This document shows positions 1-8,389 of a DNA stretch of 44,127 nucleotides, piece by piece. The DNA comes from a virus: IMG/VR virus record IMGVR_UViG_3300020020_000078, positions 1 through 44,127 of that record, one strand, 5' to 3'. How positions within the stretch are numbered: position 1 is the first letter of the stretch; each line of letters opens with the position of its first letter. Position numbers and translations under genes: made by a program. Under the pieces are notes generated by a model that was not told where the DNA came from, made no database searches, and saw nothing but the letters and a program-made list of their open reading frames with translations.

Positions 1-13
1 GAGGAGTTAGATA
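1..13. other. Chimeric contig end
   Basis: These 13 bases do not continue the circular sequence: the bases that should precede position 14 are those before 44002. Instead, bases 1-17 are the exact reverse complement of 43948-43964, in the capsid gene leader. The switch sits on a short AAAAT homology, so an amplification or assembly chimera is the simplest reading. Confidence 0.7.
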
Positions 14-139
14 AAAATATTATGCCCTTTGATGAGGCAACTTACTATTGCGTAGTTATTAGTAATTATCCTTGTGAATTAGCCTTTAGCTTCTCAGCGT
101 GGCTCAATGCATTAGGATGTATTTTTCTTCCTGTGTTAG
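14..139. repeat. Direct terminal overlap, copy 1 (circular contig)
   Basis: Identical over 126 bp to 44002-44127 at the other end of the window. Joining the copies restores the normal order scaffold-like gene, then major capsid gene, on the minus strand. The circular unit is therefore bases 14-44001 (43,988 bp). Whether the virion DNA is circularly permuted or has short terminal repeats cannot be told from sequence alone. Confidence 0.9.
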
Positions 140-902
140 TTTCGGCAACGTTATTTTGTTGCTGAGTATTTGGTTGTGTAAAGAACCCTTGAGTTTGTTG
201 TCCTCCTCCGTTATTCTTAGCAATCAATCCAAGCTCATTTGCTTTTAATTCAATTGCTTCGTCAAGTGAAAGGAAAGATCCTGCTTTGTTAGGGTTTTGA
301 ATTCTCTTACCTTCTTTATCCTTTACAATTGCATTTTCTTTATCATCAAACTCAACCATGAAAGAACCGAGAGACGCTTCAAATCCTAGCTTCTCAGCTG
401 GACTCATATCTTTTTTAAGTTTACTAGCAACCTTGCCTTTTGCGCTTTCGAAAAGGTTAGTTGTTTTGTAGCTTGTTAACTTACCCTCCCAATCACCTTT
501 ATCTTTTTCATAAGTAGATTGTAAAGACTCTTGTGCTGTTTTATAATCGTCTCTTTCTTTGGAAAGCTTCTCAATCTTTTTCTGAAAGTCTTTAATTACT
601 TCCTCGTTAGAGTTTCCTTGCTTACCTTCTAATTCTTCAACTTGCCCTTTGTATTTATTGATTGCCATTTCTGCAACCTCTTCCCATTTCTTACCGTCAA
701 TATCTTTGTTCTCAAAGCCGCCTAGTCTCTTGAATAAAGTTGTTGCGCTTCCTGAAAACTTGCCAGTGAACTCAGATAGTTTTTTATTTGCATCCTCTAA
801 ATCAGATTTAGGCGCAAACTTTGAAGTAAACTTTTCTTTAAACTCATCGATACTTTTGACATCTTCTATGTCAACATATCCTAATAAATCTTTTAGCTCC
901 AT
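66..902 (-). CDS. Putative capsid scaffolding protein
   Basis: A 278-residue, highly charged protein with a long predicted coiled coil (about residues 55-150, rich in K/E/Q) and a low-complexity Q/N/G-rich stretch near residues 230-255. It lies directly upstream of the major capsid gene once the circle is closed, the classical scaffold position. The composition resembles phage GP20-type scaffolds. No protease motif is visible, and no paralogue is present. The role comes mainly from position and composition. Confidence 0.65.
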   Translation of the reverse strand: MELKDLLGYVDIEDVKSIDEFKEKFTSKFAPKSDLEDANKKLSEFTGKFSGSATTLFKRLGGFENKDIDGKKWEEVAEMAINKYKGQVEELEGKQGNSNEEVIKDFQKKIEKLSKERDDYKTAQESLQSTYEKDKGDWEGKLTSYKTTNLFESAKGKVASKLKKDMSPAEKLGFEASLGSFMVEFDDKENAIVKDKEGKRIQNPNKAGSFLSLDEAIELKANELGLIAKNNGGGQQTQGFFTQPNTQQQNNVAETNTGRKIHPNALSHAEKLKANSQG

Positions 903-909
903 TGGTTAT

Positions 910-1266
910 TTAATTTTGTATAGTTTTATGCTCTTCTATTTCTTTAAGGATGTTCTCCAGTTTCTTATTACCTGCTTTCTTTCCGATCAATTGTAAATAT
1001 TCGTCTCTGGCTTTCTCCTCTTCTGATTTGTCTGGTAATACATCTCCAATCCATTCCATTGTTTCAGGAGGCGCAACATTATCCTTAATTTCCATTTCTG
1101 GCTTAGGGACAACAATCACCTTTAACTCTTTATTCTCTTCCTTTGGATGATCCTGCTTAATAAATCCGTATGATTTTATAAGCTTTGAATTGTTACCGAT
1201 GTGAGGTTCTACAAACTTCACCAATCCGGTTTTCGTGTTAATGATTCTTACTTTATTATGCTCCAT
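910..1266 (-). CDS. Conserved phage head-region protein, unknown function
   Basis: 118 residues from the chosen ATG at 1266; the frame is open to an upstream ATG at 1296. I prefer 1266 because the upstream ATG sits inside a promoter-like box (TATATTTT on the minus strand, 1287-1294). The N-terminal half (KVRIINTKTGLVKFV) looks like a small beta domain, and the C-terminal half is acidic and helical. It is the first gene of the scaffold/capsid group, so a head-assembly role is possible. No family recognised. Confidence 0.6.
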   Translation of the reverse strand: MEHNKVRIINTKTGLVKFVEPHIGNNSKLIKSYGFIKQDHPKEENKELKVIVVPKPEMEIKDNVAPPETMEWIGDVLPDKSEEEKARDEYLQLIGKKAGNKKLENILKEIEEHKTIQN

Positions 1267-1326
1267 AACTATACTTGTATACGTAAAAATATACATTACA
1301 TTCTTGTAAATAAAACCTTTACTTTG

Positions 1327-1358
1327 TTTGTTAAGTTTACTGGGTATTGGTATATTTG
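1327..1358 (+). promoter_or_regulatory. Bacteroidota-type promoter for plus-strand cassette 1
   Basis: TTTG at 1327-1330, 20 bp, then TATATTTG at 1351-1358. This matches the Bacteroidota -33 TTTG / -7 TAnnTTTG consensus exactly. It would start transcription near 1363, about 10-15 nt before the first ATG of the cassette. Confidence 0.7.
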
Positions 1359-1372
1359 TTAAACCAAACGAT

Positions 1373-1561
1373 ATGATTATGACAGAGTTAATTAATCAAA
1401 ACCCGGATCAGGAATATTATAAAACCTATGTTGTAAAGGGTAAGCATGATAGCCGATTGAATGATGTTGCATGGTGGGAAAGAAGAGAGAAAAAGGATGT
1501 TGTTCAGGAGGCTATGGATATGTATTTGGAATTTAAAAAGGATGTGCCATGCAAAAAATAA
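1373..1561 (+). CDS. Small hypothetical protein, first gene of plus-strand cassette 1
   Basis: 62 residues from ATG 1373 (an alternative ATG lies at 1379). The frame is open upstream, but the promoter at 1327-1358 excludes the earlier start. The protein is charged and aromatic (AWWERREKK near the middle) with no recognised domain. The next gene overlaps its end by 13 nt, implying translational coupling. Confidence 0.55.
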   Translation: MIMTELINQNPDQEYYKTYVVKGKHDSRLNDVAWWERREKKDVVQEAMDMYLEFKKDVPCKK

Positions 1562-1749
1562 AGAAGTTTTCTCATGGAGAAAGGCAGCAAAAATTTTGTA
1601 ATAAATGCGATTGCTTAACAGAACATAAGCATAGACTAGATCCAAAAACAGGATGGTCTAAAGGATGGCAGTGTTTGCCATGTGCTATTAAAAGTTTAAA
1701 CCCGCATGTAAAAACTATGGATGAGTGGGCTGAGAAATTTAAAACATAA
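1549..1749 (+). CDS. Zinc-ribbon protein
   Basis: 66 residues with two CxxC pairs (CNKC near residue 18 and CLPC near residue 45), a classic zinc-ribbon spacing, followed by a helical acidic tail. It overlaps the preceding gene by 13 nt and belongs to the plus-strand cassette. Small zinc ribbons are common in phages, where they often bind nucleic acid or RNA polymerase. The specific role is unknown. Confidence 0.65.
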   Translation: MQKIKKFSHGERQQKFCNKCDCLTEHKHRLDPKTGWSKGWQCLPCAIKSLNPHVKTMDEWAEKFKT

Positions 1750-1753
1750 ATAT

Positions 1754-2041
1754 ATGGACATAACATTTTCTATTGAATACGATAAAAACAAGCTAACAGA
1801 GCGCTTAGTAAAACATCTACCAAAGCATATCATGGCATATGATTGCCCAGCGTTGCCTAGAAATGGGGAATGTGTTTCTATTGTAAACCTAATTCATAAA
1901 CACTTCATAAATACAGGTGAACCGTATGATAGATTTTTTGATGATATAACACATCATATAGATGACCCTTATATTGTGAAAGGAATAGTCCACGATTATT
2001 ATGGAAAATATTACGTAAAAGTATTTCTAACCTATAAATAA
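1754..2041 (+). CDS. Hypothetical protein
   Basis: 95 residues from ATG 1754, chosen over an upstream alternative start at 1721 because that start lies inside the preceding gene. The protein is soluble-looking, rich in H/Y/D (DDITHHIDDPY), with a beta-rich C-terminus. The sequence resembles no family I recognise. Confidence 0.5.
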   Translation: MDITFSIEYDKNKLTERLVKHLPKHIMAYDCPALPRNGECVSIVNLIHKHFINTGEPYDRFFDDITHHIDDPYIVKGIVHDYYGKYYVKVFLTYK

Positions 2042-2087
2042 TATGAAAACATTAACTGTAAATCTTAGTAATAAATGATGCTGACTT

Positions 2088-2108
2088 TTGTAAAGTATAA
2101 TTTTACAA
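2088..2108. promoter_or_regulatory. Inverted repeat, probable operator
   Basis: Perfect 7-bp arms TTGTAAA / TTTACAA separated by 7 bp, in the 100-bp gap in front of the XRE regulator gene at 2145. A dyad just upstream of a repressor-like gene suggests autoregulation. It has no T-run, so it is not a terminator. Confidence 0.5.
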
Positions 2109-2144
2109 TTGTTAATATCGTTTTAATTACTAAAATTTACACTA

Positions 2145-2441
2145 ATGAAAGTTCATATAGGAAAACTAATACTTGAAAAACTCAAAGAAAAGAGGATTTC
2201 AAAAAGCGAATTTGCCCGTAGAATCAATAAATCAAGGCAAAACGTGCAGGATATATTTAAGCGTGAGAGCGTAGACGTTCACTTGCTTTATGAGATTGGA
2301 GAGGTTCTTGACTTTGATTTCTTTTCTTTGCTATCTAAGAAGGATGCAAAAATAACCGATCTTAACAATAAACTGAAACAAGCTCAACGGGAAATAGCCT
2401 ATTTAAAAAGGATCAATGACCTATTAACTAAAAAGAAATAA
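2145..2441 (+). CDS. XRE-family transcriptional regulator with coiled-coil tail
   Basis: 98 residues. The N-terminal part (about 5-65) has the helix-turn-helix pattern EKRISKSEFARRINKSRQNV, typical of Cro/CI-like XRE proteins. Residues 66-98 form a K/E-rich coiled coil, probably for dimerisation. It is preceded by the dyad at 2088-2108. It is one of four XRE-like proteins in the phage and the only one in this cassette. Confidence 0.75.
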   Translation: MKVHIGKLILEKLKEKRISKSEFARRINKSRQNVQDIFKRESVDVHLLYEIGEVLDFDFFSLLSKKDAKITDLNNKLKQAQREIAYLKRINDLLTKKK

Positions 2442-2456
2442 TTAGTATATTTGGTT

Positions 2457-2654
2457 ATGGGTTTAAAGGAAAAGGGAACGATAATAGAACTGGAGCACAA
2501 GGTAGCCCGTGAGATGGAGCTAATCCAGAAACTTACTCCTCAAGCCATGATTGATATTAAGATTAATATAATGTGTGATTCTCTTTATTATACCGATGAG
2601 AAGCACCGGGAAATGATAGATGAATTAAGGGCAGTTATAAGAAAATATATCTAG
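2457..2654 (+). CDS. Small hypothetical helical protein
   Basis: 65 residues from ATG 2457 (the frame also holds a TTG at 2451). A TAnnTTTG-like box (TATATTTG, 2446-2453) ends 3 nt before the ATG, so a leaderless transcript is possible, but no clear -33 box is seen. Mostly helical and charged. No family recognised. Confidence 0.5.
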   Translation: MGLKEKGTIIELEHKVAREMELIQKLTPQAMIDIKINIMCDSLYYTDEKHREMIDELRAVIRKYI

Positions 2655-2655
2655 T

Positions 2656-2985
2656 ATGAAAACAAAGGAAGAGCAAATTCAGGAGAAAGTTAACCACTTA
2701 CAAGGGATAGAGATCCGCTCTAATGTTATTCAAAAACGCCTATTAATATTAGCTGAAATTGCAAAGTGTAATTCTGATACAATGAGGTTTATTAGAATAG
2801 GTATACTAATGCATGCGCTTATGGCTTCATTGCGCCAACTGCAAATTAATGCCCATATAGTTAGATCTATGCCAATTTATACAAAAGAACTTCCTTTGGG
2901 AGGCGTTACTCATAGAGGAGTTAATTGGACAAAGGATAGATTGGCTCCTTATGCACCTATATGGAAATGGGATAATAAAGATTAA
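2656..2985 (+). CDS. Hypothetical protein, last gene of plus-strand cassette 1
   Basis: 109 residues: a helical N-terminal half and a Trp/Pro-rich C-terminus. It starts 1 nt after the preceding stop. Its stop codon overlaps the stop of the convergent Mu F-like gene by 4 nt (TTAA), with no terminator between. No domain recognised. Confidence 0.5.
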   Translation: MKTKEEQIQEKVNHLQGIEIRSNVIQKRLLILAEIAKCNSDTMRFIRIGILMHALMASLRQLQINAHIVRSMPIYTKELPLGGVTHRGVNWTKDRLAPYAPIWKWDNKD

Positions 2986-3881
2986 GCCTTAACATACCCT
3001 TTACTCTTCGCCCTATCAATAACATCTTTAGGAACTGATTTTTTACTTACGGGTAGTATCTGGTGTTTACAATTGTACCCTCCAGCGTAATAAAAGATTG
3101 TTGCTTTATCGGTGTTTTGGTTCATCCCTTGCCAAGGGAAACCGCAAGCCCCTACATTCTTTCCCTCTCCCCAGCCTTCGATCTCTTTTTTATGAAAGTA
3201 CTTACCCCTTCTTTCCTCACAAAAACACCTTGTTGTTTCAATCTCTCCTCCTGAGTACCTATAAAATTCAAGGCCTAAATCCTGTGAAATAACGTTCGTG
3301 TAAGAACGATCGGACACCGCAAAGGAATCATAAGCCACCCTTTTTACGTGTGCTAATAAAGCCCCGTCGACCTCCTCATCCCCTTCGATTATATACCTTA
3401 AATTATTAAGTGTATCAGTAAAAGAAACATTGTTTGTAATACTGGATTCTAAAGTTTGTTGAATAGGTTGTATTAGTTTCTGAGTGAAGGCATCCTCATT
3501 AAGTAGTGAAATAGTATTTTTCTGAGAGGATTTTAAAACAGATTCATACATCGGTTTTAATTCCAAGTCTTTATCTAATATAGCTTGAAAGTACTCATTG
3601 TTTAAACCTGCTTGTTTTTTAAACTCCCCCACAAATTTAGTAAGATCCTTTTCGTATTGCTCAGTAAAAACAATGTTCTTAATCCTTTGCTCTATATTCT
3701 GAATTAAAACCATATTCTTTTCAGAAGGAATAAGATTGCCGTCAACCATCTCAAGTTGAGAAACCAGGTCTTCAATATCCTTCATGATGACAGGCTCAAG
3801 CTTAGAAACGGAATTACTAAACGCCTTTGGGACGCTGTCCATTCGCTCGTTTTTATCGTCCAATATATCGTCTATAGGCAT
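2982..3881 (-). CDS. Phage head morphogenesis protein, Mu F-like (minor capsid)
   Basis: 299 residues. The C-terminal third has the Mu F-like signature: a Cys/Arg block (TTRCFCEERRGKYF) near residue 218, an EIxxW segment, and a terminal GGYNCKHQILPV motif. The N-terminal part is a long helical region. Mu F proteins are minor head proteins that sit near the portal. It follows the portal gene directly, sharing one base with it, the usual order in siphoviruses. Confidence 0.85.
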   Translation of the reverse strand: MPIDDILDDKNERMDSVPKAFSNSVSKLEPVIMKDIEDLVSQLEMVDGNLIPSEKNMVLIQNIEQRIKNIVFTEQYEKDLTKFVGEFKKQAGLNNEYFQAILDKDLELKPMYESVLKSSQKNTISLLNEDAFTQKLIQPIQQTLESSITNNVSFTDTLNNLRYIIEGDEEVDGALLAHVKRVAYDSFAVSDRSYTNVISQDLGLEFYRYSGGEIETTRCFCEERRGKYFHKKEIEGWGEGKNVGACGFPWQGMNQNTDKATIFYYAGGYNCKHQILPVSKKSVPKDVIDRAKSKGYVKA

Positions 3882-5704
3882 TAGATATTAGCTAGAATAT
3901 TATCAGGGTTTAACTTCTTTGGGTTAATCTCAGCGTCTTTAGCTTTGGCCTTTTCAACCAATATTAATTTCTGCTCATCGATAGCCTTTTCAAAGAACAC
4001 TGGATCTGTATTTACAGCCTCAGCGATAAATGAATACATTGAGGTATGTAAAATATCCTCATAGTTAGCTACTGCCCCGCTAAGTTTCTTTTGTGCAATC
4101 TCCTGAGTAGACAAACAAATTAATCTATCGGCATAGAAAGAAAGGTCAACCGCTTTCATAGTTTCCTCCTGAGTGTTAAACCTAGTTATCAGGTACTCCT
4201 CAAGAATCTTTCTTATAGCTATTTCAGGCATTCCCTTAGTCTTAGCATTGGAAAGCTCCTCAGTTAATTCAGCCTCATTTCTGATAGCGAAGTTTTTAGG
4301 ATAAGATATTACAGGAAGCTTAACCCCTTTGCCGTATCTCATTTCTAAAATAACCTTATGCGAGAAATCAAACAATTCAAAGTTTTGATTACTTATAGAC
4401 AATACAAAACTAAATGAATCCTCTCTATCTATTTGTTTCCCTAAAGCTGTCTCAGAGCCTTTAACGTCTGAATTAGAGAACAAATTAAGGATGCTTAATG
4501 CCTCTGATTTATTGCTCTCAATTTCCTTTCTCAGGAATTCCATAATTAGTGGATCTGGAGAAACCCAACCAAAAGGGGGAATAGTCATTGTTGAATCTGT
4601 CCCGGTTCCCCTTTGGTTTGGTGCTTGTACTTGATAAACACCTAATGGACTTGACGGCTTAGACTTCCCTGAACCGTGACATTGAGGGCATTCCTTTTGT
4701 TCACCATCATACATCACACTCCCATTAATACAATGTGATCCGTTAACATCGTAATCACACTCATCAACGTACTCCCATTTATGAGGGAACGCATGACCAG
4801 CTTTAATAGCTCTTAAATAAGAAGAGTCTAAAAGAATATCATCCATAGGCTCAACCGCTGCCATGAAATGAGATTGATAAAGTAACTCTCTCTCTTTATA
4901 GATCGGCTTGCCTTTTAACTTTTTGAATGGCACATATCCAAGATTATGATTCCAATAGGGGAATATATCAAACTTGTAATCTAACTTTCTTCCTGTCTGG
5001 ACTATTCTCCAAATGTTCTCATTATCGTAAAACTCAAATATCAATCCTACCTGCTGCTTGCTGCCTCCAAATTCTACAACTGATTTCTCATGGGTTTGCA
5101 CCATTGCATACTCACCATCTAAGAAAGCAACAACCTGAGAAGCATTATAAATACATGCTACTGGTTTTATTCTTTGCGCCTCATCGATTACAAGCTCGTT
5201 AGCTTCATTAACTTTAGCTGGGATATAATAAGGCTTATGAGTCAACAGAGCGTTAGCATCCTTTTCTTTAGTAGGTGTAACGATGTTTTTATAATACGCT
5301 TCTACTGATCCGAAAACTGGGTAATCGTTTTGGATATACTTTTCCGGGCTTTCCTCCTCAGAGATACTTACACTTTCCTCCTCAGGCCATGTTATACTCC
5401 AGTTCTGATCGTTCCAAATACGGTTTATAAAACCCATGAACCTTTCCCATATAGGAAAGGAAGTAGTTTTATAAGTGGCCTCTAAATACTCAAACTCCTC
5501 TTGTGTCTGATTGGGCGCACGTTTAGTAAAAAGCTTATAGGGGAATTTTCCTATTTCTGAGTGTATAGAAATACGCTCTGCATATTCAACAGAGTCTTTA
5601 TAAACTTCTGTGAACTCAGGAATAGATCCCTTTTTATTTTCCGCTTTTTTTAGAACCGCAATTTTTGATTCTAATATTTCCCGTATTTGGATTTCGTTTA
5701 GCAT
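3881..5704 (-). CDS. Portal protein
   Basis: 607 residues, of portal size, between the terminase side and the Mu F-like gene. An aromatic core (WERFMGFINRIWND near residue 87) and a late acidic helical region (residues 430-590) fit a portal clip/stem and crown. Near residues 310-345 there is an unusual insert with Cys pairs (CDYDVNGSHC and CPQCHGSGK), resembling a DnaJ-type zinc knuckle. The position and size make the portal call strong. The zinc insert is read from the sequence, but its role is unknown. Confidence 0.8.
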   Translation of the reverse strand: MLNEIQIREILESKIAVLKKAENKKGSIPEFTEVYKDSVEYAERISIHSEIGKFPYKLFTKRAPNQTQEEFEYLEATYKTTSFPIWERFMGFINRIWNDQNWSITWPEEESVSISEEESPEKYIQNDYPVFGSVEAYYKNIVTPTKEKDANALLTHKPYYIPAKVNEANELVIDEAQRIKPVACIYNASQVVAFLDGEYAMVQTHEKSVVEFGGSKQQVGLIFEFYDNENIWRIVQTGRKLDYKFDIFPYWNHNLGYVPFKKLKGKPIYKERELLYQSHFMAAVEPMDDILLDSSYLRAIKAGHAFPHKWEYVDECDYDVNGSHCINGSVMYDGEQKECPQCHGSGKSKPSSPLGVYQVQAPNQRGTGTDSTMTIPPFGWVSPDPLIMEFLRKEIESNKSEALSILNLFSNSDVKGSETALGKQIDREDSFSFVLSISNQNFELFDFSHKVILEMRYGKGVKLPVISYPKNFAIRNEAELTEELSNAKTKGMPEIAIRKILEEYLITRFNTQEETMKAVDLSFYADRLICLSTQEIAQKKLSGAVANYEDILHTSMYSFIAEAVNTDPVFFEKAIDEQKLILVEKAKAKDAEINPKKLNPDNILANI

Positions 5705-5710
5705 CGCTGT

Positions 5711-5770
5711 TTATTTAGGACGAGGTCTTGGTTTTTTGGGGCCGCAGCTCCCACATGCTTTCTTTTCCAT
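5711..5770 (-). CDS. Tiny Cys/Pro/Lys-rich peptide
   Basis: A 19-residue frame, MEKKACGSCGPKKPRPRPK, fits exactly between the methyltransferase stop (5777) and the portal start (5704). It has one CGSCG motif and a basic Pro-rich tail. Its placement within an otherwise gapless operon and its non-random composition support a real gene, but expression is unproven. Confidence 0.45.
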   Translation of the reverse strand: MEKKACGSCGPKKPRPRPK

Positions 5771-5776
5771 GATCGT

Positions 5777-6445
5777 TTATTTTGGGATACATAATAAATC
5801 CAATTGTTCTTCATAAAGAGTCTGCCCGTTATATATATTCCTATACCCGTAACCAAGCTCAGACAGGAAAATATATACATCATTGTTACTAGTTCCATTT
5901 CTTAATAAAGCGTGATTGTTAATTTCTATTACCATTATCGGCTTAAACTTTTTTATCGTTTCAATAGCCCCTTTTAAAATATTGTGTTCAAATCCCTCGG
6001 CATCTATCTTGATAAAGTTTAGTTTATTAAGTTTCAATGAGTCAATAGTAACACACTTAATACCCTTCTTTGCTTTCTCTGCATAGGTCATACCTGCATT
6101 TGTGGCAACGTCTGTAAGTTTAATATTCCCCTTAGTATCACTTACCCCCTCGTTTCTTAGTTCTACATTATCGAAATCAAACATATTGTGTTCTAAACAT
6201 TCGAAAGCAGTAGGGTTGGGCTCGAAAGCTATAACCTTTCCGAACCCTCCTACCTTCTTTGCATAAGCAAATGTCTGATCTCCAATGAAAGCTCCAATAT
6301 CAATTACAGTATCTCCCTCTTTAACATATGATAACATTATAGGAAGAGAATTAGGATCATGATCCAAGCGTCCTTCACTTTCAACCCATTTCGAAATACA
6401 CTCGTCTCCCTCTATTATTGCGATATTTTCTTTAGTTATTTTCAT
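5777..6445 (-). CDS. FkbM-family methyltransferase
   Basis: 222 residues with a SAM-binding motif I (VIDIGAFIGDQT, about residue 47), an acidic motif II (VIAFEPNP) and the FkbM-typical KIDAEGFE block near residue 147. FkbM enzymes methylate sugar hydroxyls or small molecules. It is the last gene of the five-gene glycan cassette, overlapping the upstream gene by 4 nt, so methylation of a virion- or host-surface glycan is the likely role. Confidence 0.85.
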   Translation of the reverse strand: MKITKENIAIIEGDECISKWVESEGRLDHDPNSLPIMLSYVKEGDTVIDIGAFIGDQTFAYAKKVGGFGKVIAFEPNPTAFECLEHNMFDFDNVELRNEGVSDTKGNIKLTDVATNAGMTYAEKAKKGIKCVTIDSLKLNKLNFIKIDAEGFEHNILKGAIETIKKFKPIMVIEINNHALLRNGTSNNDVYIFLSELGYGYRNIYNGQTLYEEQLDLLCIPK

Positions 6446-7149
6446 TTACAAATCTCCTCAATATGTTTTCTAATCTCAGGAGTTACCCCACCCCAGCTCC
6501 AATGCTGGATTAAGAAATTAGGCTCAATCCCAAATTCTGTATCGTGTATATGATAATCATCTTTACAAAATGATTCTGCATACGCTCCTAATACATTGAA
6601 TTCGCTATATGTCCTGTATTTTCGTGCTATTACATGATTCTCTAAAGTCCTATCGTGAATAAGCTCTAAGTAATCTCTTAGGTCTTTTATGGTTTCCGAT
6701 TTATAGATAATAGGCATTCTCCTCATATACTCCCACTCGATCCCCTTAATGTTTAACGATTTCTCAGTTACATCTTTCCAGCAAATAGCCTCCCCAACTT
6801 TAGAGTAATGTGTTTTATAAAGTATAGGCTTACCTTTGAAGAACATCCTTTTAGTTAAATCTACGGGCTCAGTAAACACACAATCAGAATCCACATATAC
6901 CACGTACTCAGAACCGCAATAAGTATCTGCCATTAATTTACTTACTTGCTGACCTAAATAATCATCCTCATAAACCGGACACGTAACAACATACTCTAGG
7001 TTAAAATCCTTTAGTAGGCGTACCTGATTCTCAGGTATACAAACAACGATTCTATTATACCCCGTAACATACTTATGAATTGATTTAAGGCAGTATTTCA
7101 ACCACTCCAAATCGTTCTTATAAGTCCTTATAAAAATCGATATATTCAT
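6442..7149 (-). CDS. Glycosyltransferase-like protein (GT-A fold)
   Basis: 235 residues opening with an FIRTYKNDLEWLKYCLKSI segment, typical of small GT-A family proteins. A D-x-D motif (VYVDSDCVF, about residue 90) can bind the nucleotide-sugar metal. The C-terminal WSWGG segment may form the acceptor site. It overlaps both neighbours by 4 nt in the glycan cassette. The sugar donor cannot be predicted. Confidence 0.7.
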   Translation of the reverse strand: MNISIFIRTYKNDLEWLKYCLKSIHKYVTGYNRIVVCIPENQVRLLKDFNLEYVVTCPVYEDDYLGQQVSKLMADTYCGSEYVVYVDSDCVFTEPVDLTKRMFFKGKPILYKTHYSKVGEAICWKDVTEKSLNIKGIEWEYMRRMPIIYKSETIKDLRDYLELIHDRTLENHVIARKYRTYSEFNVLGAYAESFCKDDYHIHDTEFGIEPNFLIQHWSWGGVTPEIRKHIEEICK

Positions 7150-7697
7150 ATTGGATAAATATAAATTATTCCCCTATTAGCACCGTTTGCCTCTTCATTG
7201 TAATGATAACCGAACCCATCTTTGTAAATTTCAAATAGTTGATCCTCTATCTCTTCAAACTTTAATTCGTAATCGTAAGCATCAAAACCAAAATCCTTTC
7301 CAGGAACTTTAAAATCATGTATTACAATACATACATTTCTATGGTTGTGATCTCTTATTATTTCCAGCTCATTCTTTAAAGGGCATCCACCAACATTACA
7401 TCCGTGAGCATCTAAATAATAAAGAACATTATCAGTATTAAACTCTGTTAATAACTCCTCTGATTTCCCATCCACAAAAGTTACATTATCAGAATCAACG
7501 TTGCTTTTTGCAATTTCCAAGTATTCACTATCTGCCTCGATTGTAATAACCCTTTCAAATATTTCAGCAAGTGCCTTTGTGGTTGCACCGTACTGAGTCC
7601 CGGTTTCAATACAGTTTTTTATCTTAAACTTATCTCTAAGTTTTTCAATCTCTGCCCTTATAAATGTATCTCCCTCAAAAGGTAATTGCCCGTTCAT
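7146..7697 (-). CDS. Class I SAM-dependent methyltransferase
   Basis: 183 residues. IETGTQYGATTKALAE (about residue 31) is a glycine-rich SAM motif and ITIEADSEY supplies the acidic ribose-binding residue. YYLDAHGC is the motif near the active site, and the pattern resembles sugar O-methyltransferases of the TylF/MycE type. It lies between two glycosyltransferase genes with start-stop overlaps, so a sugar substrate is inferred. Confidence 0.7.
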   Translation of the reverse strand: MNGQLPFEGDTFIRAEIEKLRDKFKIKNCIETGTQYGATTKALAEIFERVITIEADSEYLEIAKSNVDSDNVTFVDGKSEELLTEFNTDNVLYYLDAHGCNVGGCPLKNELEIIRDHNHRNVCIVIHDFKVPGKDFGFDAYDYELKFEEIEDQLFEIYKDGFGYHYNEEANGANRGIIYIYPI

Positions 7698-8389
7698 TAT
7701 ACTAAATGCTGTTTAATGTGTCTGTAAACCATTCCTGTTACCTGTCCCACGTTCTGAAACTTTAGCATTCCAATCTCTGCCCTGAATATTGTTGCCGTTC
7801 TAATCCAATTATCCTTTGAGTATTGAGCATTATGTTTTTTGTGAAATATATAAGGCTCCTTAGAACGAATAATCTTAACCCCGTTAACCGATGCTGTATA
7901 AGGGAGCCAGTAATCCCAATGACACTGCCCCAAACAAAGTAAAGTCTGAGGGAAAGAATCTAAATGCTTTTCATTAATAAAGAACCCGTCAAATCCCTCC
8001 TCATAAATCTTTGCCTTAGTTATATCCTCTTCATAATCCAATCGATTCATTATTATTACACCCTCCTCAGAAAGATCTTTTAGTCTTTGGGTATAATTAC
8101 CAACATCACTAATAATAATATCAGAGTTAATAATTAATGAGTGTTTACTCTTAATCTCTTTTAGATAGTCAATAATTGCACTTACAATCACGTATGGCTT
8201 ACCGAATATCTTTTTGTTATGTCTTTGAGTGCTTACAAACTTAACGCCTGTAAAGCCCTGTAATGATTCTATTTCCTCTGGAGCATTAAGAGAAACAACT
8301 TCATACCCTGCATTTTTCCAACTCTCTATTGCTATGAGTTGGTTTTCAAAGTTCTTATGCCCCGGAGCTATGCTAGTAATAGCTATCAT
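7697..8389 (-). CDS. Glycosyltransferase-like protein
   Basis: 230 residues. A Rossmann-like start (IAITSIAPGHKNFENQ) is followed by SLIINSDIII near residue 88, where N-S-D can serve as the metal-binding D-x-D equivalent. A CHWDYWLPY stretch near residue 157 is consistent with an acceptor loop. It overlaps the upstream gene by 4 nt and the downstream gene by 1 nt in the same cassette. The family is uncertain. Confidence 0.6.
   Translation of the reverse strand: MIAITSIAPGHKNFENQLIAIESWKNAGYEVVSLNAPEEIESLQGFTGVKFVSTQRHNKKIFGKPYVIVSAIIDYLKEIKSKHSLIINSDIIISDVGNYTQRLKDLSEEGVIIMNRLDYEEDITKAKIYEEGFDGFFINEKHLDSFPQTLLCLGQCHWDYWLPYTASVNGVKIIRSKEPYIFHKKHNAQYSKDNWIRTATIFRAEIGMLKFQNVGQVTGMVYRHIKQHLV

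Noticed and set aside
1-17. Genuine terminal inverted repeat of a linear genome
   Set aside because: Only 13-18 bases match, they are not at the other contig end, and the 126-bp direct overlap shows a circular assembly. A chimera is simpler.
2042-2077. 11-residue ORF after the gene at 1754-2041
   Set aside because: It is too short, has no overlap or coupling support and lies in the control region of the XRE gene.
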